From positions 868,001-932,000 of the forward strand of contig NZ_JBDIVF010000001.1 of assembly GCF_039631355.1 (NCBI RefSeq): a stretch of 64,000 nucleotides of DNA. The letters run 5' to 3'. Below the pieces are notes generated by a model. The model was not told the DNA's origin, did no database searches, and saw only the letters and a program-made list of their open reading frames with translations. Positions within the stretch are counted from its first letter, which is position 1. Each line of letters starts with the position of its first letter. Origin of the DNA: Uliginosibacterium paludis. Its GTDB lineage: Bacteria > Pseudomonadota > Gammaproteobacteria > Burkholderiales > Rhodocyclaceae. Positions 34,414 to 42,948 of the stretch are shown here, piece by piece. Both the position numbers and the translations under genes were made by a program.

Positions 34414-34480
34414 GTGCTGAGTGCTGAGTGCTGAGTGCTGAGTGCCGAGTGCCGAGTGCCGAGTGCCGAGTGCCGAGTGT
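34411..34480. repeat. heptanucleotide tandem repeat, ten units
   Basis: Ten consecutive 7-base units: five TGAGTGC followed by four CGAGTGC and a final CGAGTGT. The first unit contains the waaA stop codon. The T-to-C change splits the array into two homogeneous halves, which suggests separate expansion of each variant by slippage. Confidence 0.95.
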
Positions 34481-34498
34481 GCGGGAGGATGTTCCAAA

Positions 34499-35116
34499 GC
34501 CCGCTCCGCAGGGCGCCCTGAGCGAAGCGAAGCGCGCCTCGGCCTTCCGGCACGATGCTGACCAACCGCGCACTCGCCAGACGGCATGCTCCGGCATGAA
34601 GGCCTCCCTCGGGCAGGGCTTTCGCATGCGGCGCGGTTCGCGTTGCTCACGGCGCCCTACGGTGCTGCGTGTGCCGAATGGATCCCGCAGGCCCGATCCG
34701 CAGGGCGCCCTGAGCGAAGCGAAGCGCGCCTCGGCCTTCCGGCACGATGCTGACCAACCGCGCACTCGCCACACGGCATGCTCCGGCATGAAGGCCTACT
34801 TCGGGCAAGGCTTTCGCATGCGGCGCGGTTCGCGTTGCTCACGGCGCCCTACGGTGCTGCGTGTGCCAAATGGATCCCGCAGGCCCGATCCGCAGGGCGC
34901 CCTGAGCGAAGCGAAGCGCGCCTCGGCCTTCCGGCACGATGCGGACCAACCGCGCGCGCTCGCCACACGGCATGCTCCGGCATGAACGCATCCTTCGGGC
35001 AAGGCTTTCGCATGCGGCGCGGTTCGCGTTGCTCACGGCGCCCTACGGTGCCGCGTGTGCCGAATGGATCCCTCAGGCCCGATCCGTAGGGCGCCCTGAG
35101 CGAAGCGAAGCGCGCC
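34499..35116. repeat. 192-bp tandem direct repeat, three full copies plus a partial
   Basis: Copies begin with GCCCG(A/C)TCCG at 34499, 34691, 34883 and 35077, giving periods of 192, 192 and 194 bases; the fourth copy stops after about 40 bases. The 2-base gain in copy three is an extra GC in a CGCGCG run. Each copy ends with GGCGCCCTACGG and the next begins with CCGCAGGGCGCC, a near-perfect inverted pair. No credible protein is encoded; because 192 is divisible by 3 several frames stay open by chance. The region to tolC (35117-35226) shows nothing else. Confidence 0.93.
35037..35095. repeat. 12-bp perfect inverted repeat at the last repeat junction
   Basis: GGCGCCCTACGG at 35037-35048 and CCGTAGGGCGCC at 35084-35095 are exact reverse complements separated by 35 bases. 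At the other two junctions the right arm has C instead of T at one position. This could form a long-loop hairpin in DNA or RNA. Confidence 0.85.
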
Positions 35117-35226
35117 GAAGAAGCGATCTGCGCAGCGGAGCGCGCCACAGCCTTCCGGCAAATTGCGCCGGCCCTACGCCGCCTGAGCACCGCGAATCCT
35201 GCCGTGCCGGCGCGCCAGACTTCCGC

Positions 35227-36537
35227 CTATTTTTCGAGCAGGGCGTTGATCTCTTCCAGATCCTTCAGGGAGAGCGTCCCCACGGCCTGCCGAAGCTTCA
35301 CCTGCGCCATGATCGTGTCATAGCGGGCCTTGGCAAGCTGCTGCCGGGTGGTGGCGAGCTGGGTCTGGGCGTCCAGCACGTCCTTGTTGATCTTCACACC
35401 CACCTGATAGCCGAGCTTGTTCGATTCCAGCGCACTGGTGCTGGACTTCACCGCGGCCTCATACCCGCGCACCTGCGCGACACCGCTGGTCACGCCGAGA
35501 AAGGTCTGGCGTGCGGTCTGGGCGGCGGTGCGCTTCGAAGTCTCGAGATCGCTGCGAGCCTTCTCGGCCAGCGCGCTGGCTTCGCGCACCTTCGACTGCG
35601 TCGAACCGCCCTGGAAGATCGGCAGGCTGGCCTGCACGCCGACCTGCCAGTTCCGGTATTCGGACTCCGACTGTGAGGAAGTGGAGCCGAACACATGGCT
35701 GCGGCCCACCGTGCCGACCAGATCCACCGTCGGCAGGTGCGCGGCGCGCGCACGCTGCACCTCGCGAGACGCGATCTCCGCATTGAGCTGCTGCGCCATG
35801 ACGTCGGTATTGCCGTCCTCGGCCGCCCGGGCCCACTCGCCCACGTCGGCGGGCTGCGGCAGGGGCAGATTCACGCCCGTCCTGAGGCCCGACAGCACCG
35901 GCGGCTCCTTGCCGGTCAGTACGCGCAGGGCCTCACGCTTGACGTTCACATCGTTCTGCGCGGCGATTTCCTGGGCTGCTGCAATATCGAAGCGTGACTG
36001 GGCGTCGTTCACATCGGTCACGGTCACCGTGCCGACTTCAAAGCTTTTCTTCGACAGCTCCAGCTGCTCATTGGCCGCCGTGCGCAGCTGAGTCACGGTA
36101 TTGAGTACATCCTGCGCGTTGAGCAGATCGAAATAGGCCTGGGTCACCCGCACGATCAGATCCATCGCAGCCGCTGTGTACTGCACTTCGCCCAGCTGGG
36201 CGGAGAGCTGGCCCTGCTCCCAGGCGATCCAGTTCTGCGGGCGGAAGAGCGGCTGGGTCAGCTGCAGCGAGTAGCTGTTGGCGTTGTAGCGGTATTGCCG
36301 CTCGGTGGGCAGCGCAGCGTCGAGATTGTTGTAGGTGGAGGACGCGTTCAGCGTCAGGGCAGGCAGGAGGCCCGCACGCCCCTGTGGCAGCTTCTCGAGC
36401 GTGGCTTCGCGCTGCAGGCGCGCACTGGCGAATTTCGTGTCATTCACACGGGCATCGTTGTAGATGCCGAGAAGATCCGTCGCCTGTGCCAGCGTGGCAG
36501 AACAGGCGACCCAGACGGACAAGGCCAGACGCTTCAT
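35227..36537 (-). CDS. tolC: TolC-family outer membrane efflux protein
   Basis: A 436-residue protein with a signal peptide (cleavage near ATLAQA-TD, about residue 19). It has two repeated halves of helical hairpin and strand typical of TolC: first half with LQLTQPLFRPQNW and VTQAYFDLLNAQDVL, second half with VGVQASLPIFQGG and KLGYQVGVKINKDVLDAQTQL (read in two pieces). Length and motifs match type I secretion/efflux outer membrane channels. A GGTGGAG site precedes the ATG. It could serve as the exit duct of the RND pump encoded upstream on the same strand as well as of other systems. Confidence 0.92.
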   Translation of the reverse strand: MKRLALSVWVACSATLAQATDLLGIYNDARVNDTKFASARLQREATLEKLPQGRAGLLPALTLNASSTYNNLDAALPTERQYRYNANSYSLQLTQPLFRPQNWIAWEQGQLSAQLGEVQYTAAAMDLIVRVTQAYFDLLNAQDVLNTVTQLRTAANEQLELSKKSFEVGTVTVTDVNDAQSRFDIAAAQEIAAQNDVNVKREALRVLTGKEPPVLSGLRTGVNLPLPQPADVGEWARAAEDGNTDVMAQQLNAEIASREVQRARAAHLPTVDLVGTVGRSHVFGSTSSQSESEYRNWQVGVQASLPIFQGGSTQSKVREASALAEKARSDLETSKRTAAQTARQTFLGVTSGVAQVRGYEAAVKSSTSALESNKLGYQVGVKINKDVLDAQTQLATTRQQLAKARYDTIMAQVKLRQAVGTLSLKDLEEINALLEK

Positions 36538-36554
36538 TTCGACTCCACCGGAAT

Positions 36555-36881
36555 TCAGTAACGCGGCATGGCTGGAGCCACGCGCATGGCCCAGGCATCA
36601 ACGCCGCCGCTGAGGTTATAGACCTTGCCGAAGCCCTGCTGCGCAAGAAACATCGCCACGCGCTGGCTGCGCACGCCGTGATGACAGATGCAGACGACCT
36701 CCCGCTCACTGTCGAGCTGGTGGGCACGCGCCGGGATCTCGGCCATCGGTACGGCCACGATGCCTTCGAGCGCGCAGTGCTCCACTTCCCAGGGTTCGCG
36801 TACGTCGAGCAACAGGGGCGCCGGCCGGGCCGGGTCGGCCAGCCAGGCGGCAAGATCTTCGGGATTCAGGCTGATAACCAT
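36555..36881 (-). CDS. rhodanese-like single-domain protein
   Basis: A 108-residue rhodanese fold. LLLDVREPWEVEHCALEG (about residues 23-40) is the conserved strand-loop, and CICHHGVRSQRVA (about residues 63-75) is the active-site loop. The cradle Cys is present at the expected position before HHGxRS. YNLSGGVDAW is the C-terminal signature. Such small proteins carry persulfide sulfur or act in redox signalling; a specific substrate is not known. It sits 17 bases before tolC and 11 after the pcm-like gene, an arrangement I recognise from other betaproteobacteria. Confidence 0.9.
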   Translation of the reverse strand: MVISLNPEDLAAWLADPARPAPLLLDVREPWEVEHCALEGIVAVPMAEIPARAHQLDSEREVVCICHHGVRSQRVAMFLAQQGFGKVYNLSGGVDAWAMRVAPAMPRY

Positions 36882-36892
36882 CAATGCTTTCC

Positions 36893-37543
36893 TCAGAAAA
36901 CGAAGGCGCCGGCATGCTGGGCACGCAGCGGATCGACCAGGGTTTCGAACACGGTCTTGCTGCGAAAACCGCCGGCCGGCAGGCGCTGCATCAGGCGCGC
37001 GCGCATCACCGGAGCCTGACCGACAAAAGCGAAGAGCCGGCCGCCGGGTTTGAGCTGGTCCAGCCAGGCAGCGGGGATGGATTGCACGGCGCCACTGGCA
37101 ACGATCAGATCGTAGGGCGCGCATTCCGCGCAGCCGGCCAGGCCATTGCCCTCTTCCACGGTCACGTTGCTGACCCCCGCGCGCAACAGGCGGGCCTCGG
37201 CCGTGGCCGCGAGGCCGGGATCAATCTCCATGCAGTGCACCGAGTCGGCATGCACCGCAAGCAGGGCCGCCAGATAGCCCGAGCCGGCGCCGATGAGCAG
37301 CACGGACTCGCCCCGCTGCGGAGAGACCGCGAGCAGGAGCCGGCCGATCACTTCCGGCTTGAGCATGTGCTCGCCCCCGCCCAGCGGCAGGGCAACATCG
37401 GCGAAGGCGAGACTGCGCAGGGCTTCCGGCACGAAGCGCTCGCGCTTGACCAGCCTGAGGGTCTCGGCTGTCTGGGGGTCGATCGGGACCGCCGGATGAA
37501 TCGTCTGCTCGATCATGTTGAAACGTGCACGTTCGATGTCCAT
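36893..37543 (-). CDS. protein-L-isoaspartate O-methyltransferase-like protein
   Basis: A 216-residue class I methyltransferase of the PCMT family. The family N-terminus FNMIEQTIHP, then RERFVPEALRSLAFADVALPLG and the SAM motif VLLIGAGSGYLAALLA are visible. VEEGNGLAG and YDLIVASGAVQSIP follow. In true repair enzymes the motif after motif I is usually GTGSGY with a conserved T; here it is GAGSGY, so substrate could differ. A strong AAGGAG site lies upstream. It is 93 bases from the RND pump stop, with an inverted repeat in the gap. Confidence 0.82.
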   Translation of the reverse strand: MDIERARFNMIEQTIHPAVPIDPQTAETLRLVKRERFVPEALRSLAFADVALPLGGGEHMLKPEVIGRLLLAVSPQRGESVLLIGAGSGYLAALLAVHADSVHCMEIDPGLAATAEARLLRAGVSNVTVEEGNGLAGCAECAPYDLIVASGAVQSIPAAWLDQLKPGGRLFAFVGQAPVMRARLMQRLPAGGFRSKTVFETLVDPLRAQHAGAFVF

Positions 37544-37565
37544 GTCCTGCTCCTTCCATTGCCGG

Positions 37566-37585
37566 GTCCGGCATGGATGCCGGAC
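37566..37585. repeat. 9-bp inverted repeat between pump and pcm genes
   Basis: GTCCGGCAT at 37566-37574 and ATGCCGGAC at 37577-37585 are perfect arms with a 2-base spacer. There is no adjacent T-run on the minus strand, so termination is doubtful; it may be an mRNA processing or protein-binding site. Confidence 0.4.
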
Positions 37586-37636
37586 GGGCCATTCTAGCGT
37601 GATGGCTGCGTCATGCCGCGTGACGCCCGCCGCTCT

Positions 37637-40600
37637 TTACGTGCTCTTTACCTTGCTGCCGGCTTCCTTGCCGACGCGATACCAGGCCGCATACAGCGCG
37701 GGCAGGAAGAGCAGCGTCAGCAGGGTGGCCACCAGCAGGCCGCCCATGATGGCCACGGCCATCGGCCCGAAGAAAGCGGAGCGCGACAGGGGGATCATGG
37801 CGAGGATGGCCGCGGCGGCGGTGAGCATGATGGGCCGGAAGCGGCGCACCGTGGCCTCGACGATGGCGTCTGCCCGGCTTGCGCCGGCCCGCTCGTCCTG
37901 ATCGATCTGGTCGATCAGGATCACCGAGTTGCGCATGATCATGCCAGAGAGCGCAATGGTGCCCAGCATGGCCACGAAACCGAAGGGCTGACCGAAGAGC
38001 AGCAGGGCCAGGGTCACGCCGATCATGCCCAGCGGCGCGGTCAGGATCACCATGACGACGCGCGAGAAGCTCTGCAGCTGCAGCATCAGCACGCTCAGCA
38101 CCACCAGCAGGAACAACGGCACGCCGGCGCCGACCGAACCGCCGCCCTTGGCGCTCTCCTCCACCGCCCCACCCACCTCGATGTGATAGCCCAACGGCAA
38201 GGCCGCGCGGATCCGCTCGATCTGCGGTGCCAGCTGCGCCACGATCTCGGCGGGCTGCGCGCTGCCATAGAGATTTGCACGCACCGTCACCGTCGGCGTG
38301 CGGTTGCGACGCCAGATGAGCCCCGGTTCGAAGCCGTATTCCAGGGTAGCGATCTGCGCCAGCGACACGCCCCGGCCGGTGCCGGTCGGGATCACCAGCT
38401 CGGAAAACCAGCCCAGCCCCAGTTCGCGCGGCGCGGCACGGATCTGCACTTCGATGGTCTCCACGCCTTCGCGGAATTCGCTCACGCTGGCCGCGTTCAG
38501 CGCGGTCGCGAGGTACTGCTGCACCGCCTCGCGCGAGAGCCCGGCCATGCGGGCCTTTTCGGTGTCGACATGCAGACGCACCACTTTCGAGGCCTCGTCC
38601 CAGTCCTTCTGCACATTGGCCAGCCGGGTGTCGCCCCGCATCACCTGCGCCACCCCGTCAGCTATCTGCTGGATGCGCGCATGCTCCGGCCCGCTCACCC
38701 GGTACTGCACCGGAAAGCCCACCGGCGGCCCGTTTTCCAGCCGGTTGAGCGAGGCACGCAGCTCCGGAAAATCGCGCTCGAACAAGTCGATCAGCTTCGT
38801 CCGCAGCGCCTCGCGGGCCGTCAGGTCCTTGGCCAGCAGCACGAACTGGGCGAAGTTGGCCTGCGGCAGCTGCTGATCGAGCGGCAGATAGAAGCGCGGG
38901 CTGCCGCCACCGACATAGGCCACATAGTTTTCGAGGCCGTCCTGCCTGGCAAGCCAGGCCTCCACCCTTGTCACCGACTGCAGCACGGCCTTCTGCGACG
39001 CGCCCTGCGGCAGGCGCAGGTCCAGCAGCAATTCGGGCCGCACCGAATCCGGGAAAAACTGCTGCGGCACATGGCGGAAGCCCCAGAGCGACACCGCGAA
39101 GGCCAGCAGAGTGGCCAGGATCACTCGCCAGCGACGCGCCACGCACCAGGCCACGGTGCGGCGAAAGCGCACGTAAAACGCGCTGTCATAGATGTCGCCG
39201 TCATGCACGGACACTGCGGGTGCGAGGCGCATTGCCAGGCGCGGCAGCCGCGCCATGAGCCAGCCTCGCAGACGACCCGGCGCCGCCGTGCGGCTGGCGT
39301 GATCCGGCAGCAGCCAGTAACCGATGAAGGGCACGAAGAGCACGGCCGCCACCCAGGAGATCAGCAGCGCGATGACCGTGACCTGGAAAATGGATCGGGT
39401 GTATTCCCCGACCGAAGACGCGGCAGTGGCGATGGGCAGGAAGCCGGCGGCGGTCACGAGCGTGCCGGAGAGCATCGGCCAGGCGGTGGAGGTGTAGGCG
39501 AAGGCCGCCGCACGCGTGCGCGCCCAGCCCTGCTCGATCTTGGTCGCCATCATCTCGACGGCAATGATGGCGTCATCAACCAGCAGACCCAGCGCCAGGA
39601 TCAGCGCACCGAGCGAGATCTTGTGCAGGCCGATGTCGAAGACGTGCATGAAGAGGAAGGTGATCGCCAGCACCACCGGAATGCTGATCGCCACCACGAT
39701 GCCGGTGCGCAGCCCGAGCGAGATCAGGCTCACCGCGAGCACGATGACCACTGCCTCGGTCAGCGAACGGACGAAGTCATGCACGGACGCTGCTACCGCG
39801 CGCGGCTGATCGGTAACCCGCTCCATCTTCACGCCGACCGGCAACTGCGCATCGATATGACGCGTGGCTTCGTCCAGATGGCGCCCCAGCGCGATGATGT
39901 CGCCCCCCTCGCGCATCGACACGCCGATGCCCAGCGCCTCGCGCCCCATGTAGCGCATCTGGAGCGCGGGCGGCTCCACATAGCCGCGCCGCACTTCGGC
40001 CACGTCGCCCAGGCGCAGCGTGCGGCCGCCGGCGCGAATCGGCAGCGCGCGGATGTCGTCAAGGCTGGCGAACTCACCGTCGGCGCGCAGGTAGATGCGC
40101 TCACTGCCGAGCTCGAAGTAACCGCCCGCCAGCTTCGCGTTCTGCTCGGCAATCGCGCCCATCAATGCCTTCGGATCGATCCCGAGCGGGGCGAGCTTGA
40201 GCGGCGAGAATTCGACGTAGACGCGCTGATCCTGCTCGCCGAAGAACTCGACCTTGGCCACGTCCGGCACGCGCAACAACTCCTGCCGGATCGCCTCGGC
40301 ATGCCGCTTGAGGCCGCTGTAGCTCAGACCTTCTCCGGTCAGCGCGAAGATGTTGCCGAAGGTGTCGCCGAATTCGTCATTGAAGAAGGGGCCGTTCACG
40401 CCCGCAGGCAGCGTGTAACGGATGTCGCCGATCCGCTTCCTGACCTGATACCAGATCTCCGGCATGCGGCTCGAGGCCAGCGAGTCGCGCGCAATCACGA
40501 TCACCTGCGACTCGCCCGGCCGCGAGAAGCTGCGCAGCGTCTCGATCTCGTTCATCGCGCGCAGCTTCTTCTCGATCTTGTCGGTGACCTGCTGCTCCAC

Positions 40601-40783
40601 CTCGGGCGCGCTCGCTCCCGGCCACTTCGTGGTGACCACCATGACCTTGAAGGTGAAGGGCGGATCCTCGCTCTGGCCGAGCTGGCGGTAGGAGAAGATG
40701 CCGATCAGGCTTGCGACGATCATCGCGAACAGAATCAGCTGCGGATGGCGCAGGCCCCACTCGGAAAGGTTGAAGGCTTTCAT
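37637..40783 (-). CDS. RND efflux pump inner-membrane permease
   Basis: A 1048-residue AcrB/TriC-type proton-driven exporter. It begins FNLSEWGLRHPQLILFAMIV, with the large periplasmic porter domain after helix 1 (TKWPGASAPEVEQQVTDKIE region, about residues 52-71). The proton-relay Asp pair is in LGLLVDDAIIAVEMM (helix 4), and the second half repeats the fold (GTIALSGMIMRNSVILIDQ). Length is normal. The protein most resembles the TriC/NolG-like subgroup rather than AcrB itself. ATGA overlap with the adaptor gene shows one transcript. Substrates are unknown. Confidence 0.93.
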   Translation of the reverse strand: MKAFNLSEWGLRHPQLILFAMIVASLIGIFSYRQLGQSEDPPFTFKVMVVTTKWPGASAPEVEQQVTDKIEKKLRAMNEIETLRSFSRPGESQVIVIARDSLASSRMPEIWYQVRKRIGDIRYTLPAGVNGPFFNDEFGDTFGNIFALTGEGLSYSGLKRHAEAIRQELLRVPDVAKVEFFGEQDQRVYVEFSPLKLAPLGIDPKALMGAIAEQNAKLAGGYFELGSERIYLRADGEFASLDDIRALPIRAGGRTLRLGDVAEVRRGYVEPPALQMRYMGREALGIGVSMREGGDIIALGRHLDEATRHIDAQLPVGVKMERVTDQPRAVAASVHDFVRSLTEAVVIVLAVSLISLGLRTGIVVAISIPVVLAITFLFMHVFDIGLHKISLGALILALGLLVDDAIIAVEMMATKIEQGWARTRAAAFAYTSTAWPMLSGTLVTAAGFLPIATAASSVGEYTRSIFQVTVIALLISWVAAVLFVPFIGYWLLPDHASRTAAPGRLRGWLMARLPRLAMRLAPAVSVHDGDIYDSAFYVRFRRTVAWCVARRWRVILATLLAFAVSLWGFRHVPQQFFPDSVRPELLLDLRLPQGASQKAVLQSVTRVEAWLARQDGLENYVAYVGGGSPRFYLPLDQQLPQANFAQFVLLAKDLTAREALRTKLIDLFERDFPELRASLNRLENGPPVGFPVQYRVSGPEHARIQQIADGVAQVMRGDTRLANVQKDWDEASKVVRLHVDTEKARMAGLSREAVQQYLATALNAASVSEFREGVETIEVQIRAAPRELGLGWFSELVIPTGTGRGVSLAQIATLEYGFEPGLIWRRNRTPTVTVRANLYGSAQPAEIVAQLAPQIERIRAALPLGYHIEVGGAVEESAKGGGSVGAGVPLFLLVVLSVLMLQLQSFSRVVMVILTAPLGMIGVTLALLLFGQPFGFVAMLGTIALSGMIMRNSVILIDQIDQDERAGASRADAIVEATVRRFRPIMLTAAAAILAMIPLSRSAFFGPMAVAIMGGLLVATLLTLLFLPALYAAWYRVGKEAGSKVKST

Positions 40784-41886
40784 CGCGTGGCATCCAGCAC
40801 GACCGGCGCCTGTTCATCCACCGGCCGCACCACCTCGCCGGCCGTCAGGGCGTGCGCACCGACACTGACGACCCGCTCGCCCGGCGCCAGTCCGGAGCCG
40901 ATCACCGCGCGCTCGTCACGCCAGGCCACCACGCTGACCGCCCGGGCCTGGACGCGGTTGTCGGCGTCCAGCACCCAGACCTGGCCGGCATTGCCCTCAC
41001 CGCGCTGAACCGCCGACAGCGGCACCTCCACCCCGCCGCCCGTGGCCGCCTGCAGAAAGCCCGCACCGGCGCTCGCCCCCAGCCCGAGTGCCGCATCCGC
41101 GTCCTCGATGCGGACCCGCGCGGCATAGGTGCGGGTGGTTGCGTCCGCGCTGGCAGCCAGCTCGCGCAAGCTGCCGCGATAGTCCCGGCCCGGCGCGTTC
41201 CAGGCGCGAACAAGCGCTGGCTGGCCGATCCGGAGCCCGGCCGTGCGGCCTTCCGGAATCCAGATCAGCACCTCGCGGCTGGCCGGGTCGGCAATCCGCA
41301 CGGCGAGCTGGCCGGCAGCGAGCACCTGGCCCGCTTCAACCGGCACGGCGGTGACCACGCCGTCGCGGCTGGCCGTCAGCGTGGCATAGCCCAGCTGGTT
41401 TTCCGCCTGGCTGCGAGCCGCCCTGGCCTGCGCCACACGGGCGGTGGCCGCTTCGAGCTGGGTCCGGCGGGCATCCACCACGCTGGCGCTGACGAATTTC
41501 TGCGCCAGCAGGGCCTGCGCCCGCTCCAGCTCGGTCCGGGCCAATGCCTGATCGGCCTCCGCCGCGGCCAGCTGCGCCACCGCGGACTTCTCGGCCAGCG
41601 CGATGTCCGCCGGATCCAGCCGGGCCAGCACCTGGCCCTGACGCACCGTATCGCCCGGATTCACCCGCCGCTCGACGAGCTTGCCGCCCACCCGGAACGC
41701 CAGATCCACCTCATAGCGCGAGCGCACCTCGCCCGGATACAGAAAGGGCGTGGCCCCCACGCCGCCGCTCGCGCTGGCCACCACGACCGGTCGCGGCGCG
41801 GCCGGCCGCTCGACCGGCTGGTCGCAGGCGGCCAGCATGCCCGCCAGCAGACAGAGCATCAGACGGCAGGACGGAAAGCTCTTCAT
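40780..41886 (-). CDS. RND efflux periplasmic adaptor lipoprotein
   Basis: A 368-residue membrane fusion protein with a lipobox GMLAAC (Cys at about residue 20). Domains in order: beta-barrel start SRYEVDLAFRVGGKL, biotinyl-lipoyl half-motif VNPGDTVRQGQVLARLDP, alpha-hairpin (about residues 90-165) and second lipoyl half VTAVPVEAGQVLAAGQLAVRI. A strong AAGGAG site precedes the ATG at 41886. It bridges the permease to a TolC channel. It overlaps both neighbours by 4 bases, so regulator, adaptor and pump are one operon. Confidence 0.93.
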   Translation of the reverse strand: MKSFPSCRLMLCLLAGMLAACDQPVERPAAPRPVVVASASGGVGATPFLYPGEVRSRYEVDLAFRVGGKLVERRVNPGDTVRQGQVLARLDPADIALAEKSAVAQLAAAEADQALARTELERAQALLAQKFVSASVVDARRTQLEAATARVAQARAARSQAENQLGYATLTASRDGVVTAVPVEAGQVLAAGQLAVRIADPASREVLIWIPEGRTAGLRIGQPALVRAWNAPGRDYRGSLRELAASADATTRTYAARVRIEDADAALGLGASAGAGFLQAATGGGVEVPLSAVQRGEGNAGQVWVLDADNRVQARAVSVVAWRDERAVIGSGLAPGERVVSVGAHALTAGEVVRPVDEQAPVVLDATR

Positions 41887-42539
41887 GATGAACTCCTTGC
41901 AGACGCGGCCGGCATGAGGCCGCGCATGAACATGTCGACATGAGCCTCGACGAAGCGGTCGGGTTCGATCGCGCCGGCGTCGCACCCGCCCAGCGACGAG
42001 CGCCACACACAGACAAACAGCAGCGGGGAGAGCGCCAGCTGGCACAGCAGTGCGGGGTCTCCCTCCCGGAACACGCCCCGGGCCACCCCGCGCCGGTGAA
42101 TCTCGGCAAACAGCGCGCGCCCCCGCATCACGACCTGCTCATGGTAGTAGGCCGCGACTTCGGGAAAATTGCCGGCCTCGGCCATGACGAGCTTCGGAAT
42201 GCCCGAGAGCTGCGGATCGCCGAGTACCCGCCAATAGCCGGCAAACAGCGCGCGCATCAGCGCCTCCGGATCGCCCTCATCCTGCGCGAGCAGCGCCTCG
42301 CCGGCCGCCAGATGCGGCAGCACGGCCGTTTCGATGACGGCGCGGAAGAGTGCCTGCTTGTTTGCGTAATAAAGGAAGACGGTGCCCTTCGACACGCCGG
42401 CGCGCCGCGCAATATCGTCGAGCCGGGCGGCGGAATAGCCACGCTCCGCAAAGACCTCGAGCGCGGCAGCCAGCAGCTCGGCAGGGCGCTCGGCCTTGCG
42501 GCGGCGGCGCGCAGGCAGGGATGGCGCATCAGTGTTCAT
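41883..42539 (-). CDS. TetR-family transcriptional regulator
   Basis: A 218-residue repressor. The helix-turn-helix region is at about residues 35-65: ARLDDIARRAGVSKGTVFLYYANKQALF, the standard TetR signature (read in two parts). The C-terminal ligand domain resembles the TetR_C group of RND-pump regulators. It is the first gene of the tetR-adaptor-pump operon, coupled by ATGA, so it likely represses its own operon and the operator is predicted just upstream (42587-42600). The inducing ligand is not known. Confidence 0.9.
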   Translation of the reverse strand: MNTDAPSLPARRRRKAERPAELLAAALEVFAERGYSAARLDDIARRAGVSKGTVFLYYANKQALFRAVIETAVLPHLAAGEALLAQDEGDPEALMRALFAGYWRVLGDPQLSGIPKLVMAEAGNFPEVAAYYHEQVVMRGRALFAEIHRRGVARGVFREGDPALLCQLALSPLLFVCVWRSSLGGCDAGAIEPDRFVEAHVDMFMRGLMPAASARSSS

Positions 42540-42586
42540 GAAGCCTCCTTGGTGGGAAGGGCTGCCTGGCGGCGCGGGAAGTCAAC

Positions 42587-42628
42587 TGACCAACGAGTCA
42601 TTATTAAACATGTGAATCAGGATGACAA
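42587..42628 (-). promoter_or_regulatory. predicted promoter and TetR operator for the efflux operon
   Basis: On the minus strand a -35 TTGTCA (42628-42623) is followed after 17 bases by a -10 AATAAT (42605-42600). Immediately downstream, TGAC at 42587-42590 and GTCA at 42597-42600 on the plus strand form a 14-bp dyad overlapping the end of the -10. The geometry fits direct repression by the TetR protein. Only the outer four bases of each half-site are symmetrical, so this is a prediction. Confidence 0.48.
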
Positions 42629-42662
42629 TTTGTTGCGAAAACCCTCTTTTCAAAGCCGTCAT

Positions 42663-42677
42663 TGAGAATTACTATCA
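42663..42677 (+). promoter_or_regulatory. predicted Fur box upstream of feoA
   Basis: TGAGAATTACTATCA matches the 7-1-7 Fur core TGATAATnATTATCA at 12 of 14 defined positions. It lies 28 bases before the feoA start and is flanked by further AATTG-type repeats. Ferrous iron uptake genes are classical Fur targets, so repression by iron is expected. Confidence 0.72.
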
Positions 42678-42704
42678 ATTGCAATTGCCAGACACCCTCC
42701 CCCG

Positions 42705-42947
42705 ATGAAACTCTCAGACATCCAGCCCGGCAGCCGGGCCACCGTCGTTCTCGTCAAGGATCAGTCTTCTCCGGATCCGATCGCCAACCGCCTGCGTGAC
42801 CTCGGATTCGTTGCCGGCGAGCCGGTCAGCCTGGTCGCCCTCGGGCCTTTCGGGGCCGACCCCTTGCTGGTTCAGGTCGGTTTCACCCGTTTCGCATTGC
42901 GCCGCAGTGAAGCAGCGCGTATCGAAGTCCAGCTCGCCGAGGCCTGA
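42705..42947 (+). CDS. feoA: ferrous iron transport accessory protein A
   Basis: An 80-residue SH3-like protein. LSDIQPGSRATVV at the N-terminus, RLRDLGFVAGEPVSLVAL in the middle and RFALRRSEAARIEV at the end are the FeoA pattern. It is a small cytoplasmic partner of FeoB thought to modulate its GTPase or gate. One base separates it from feoB. The preceding Fur box implies expression under iron limitation. Confidence 0.93.
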   Translation: MKLSDIQPGSRATVVLVKDQSSPDPIANRLRDLGFVAGEPVSLVALGPFGADPLLVQVGFTRFALRRSEAARIEVQLAEA

Positions 42948-42948
42948 C

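Noticed and set aside
34428..35089. Long open frames on both strands across the 192-bp repeats
   Set aside because: They stay open because the repeat period is a multiple of three. The translations are Arg/Ser/Pro-rich repeats with no ribosome site or recognisable domain.
37613..41008. A 1131-codon plus-strand open frame opposite the RND pump
   Set aside because: It is the antisense shadow of a well-supported permease and adaptor; composition is His/Gln/Arg-rich as expected for antisense of GC-rich genes.
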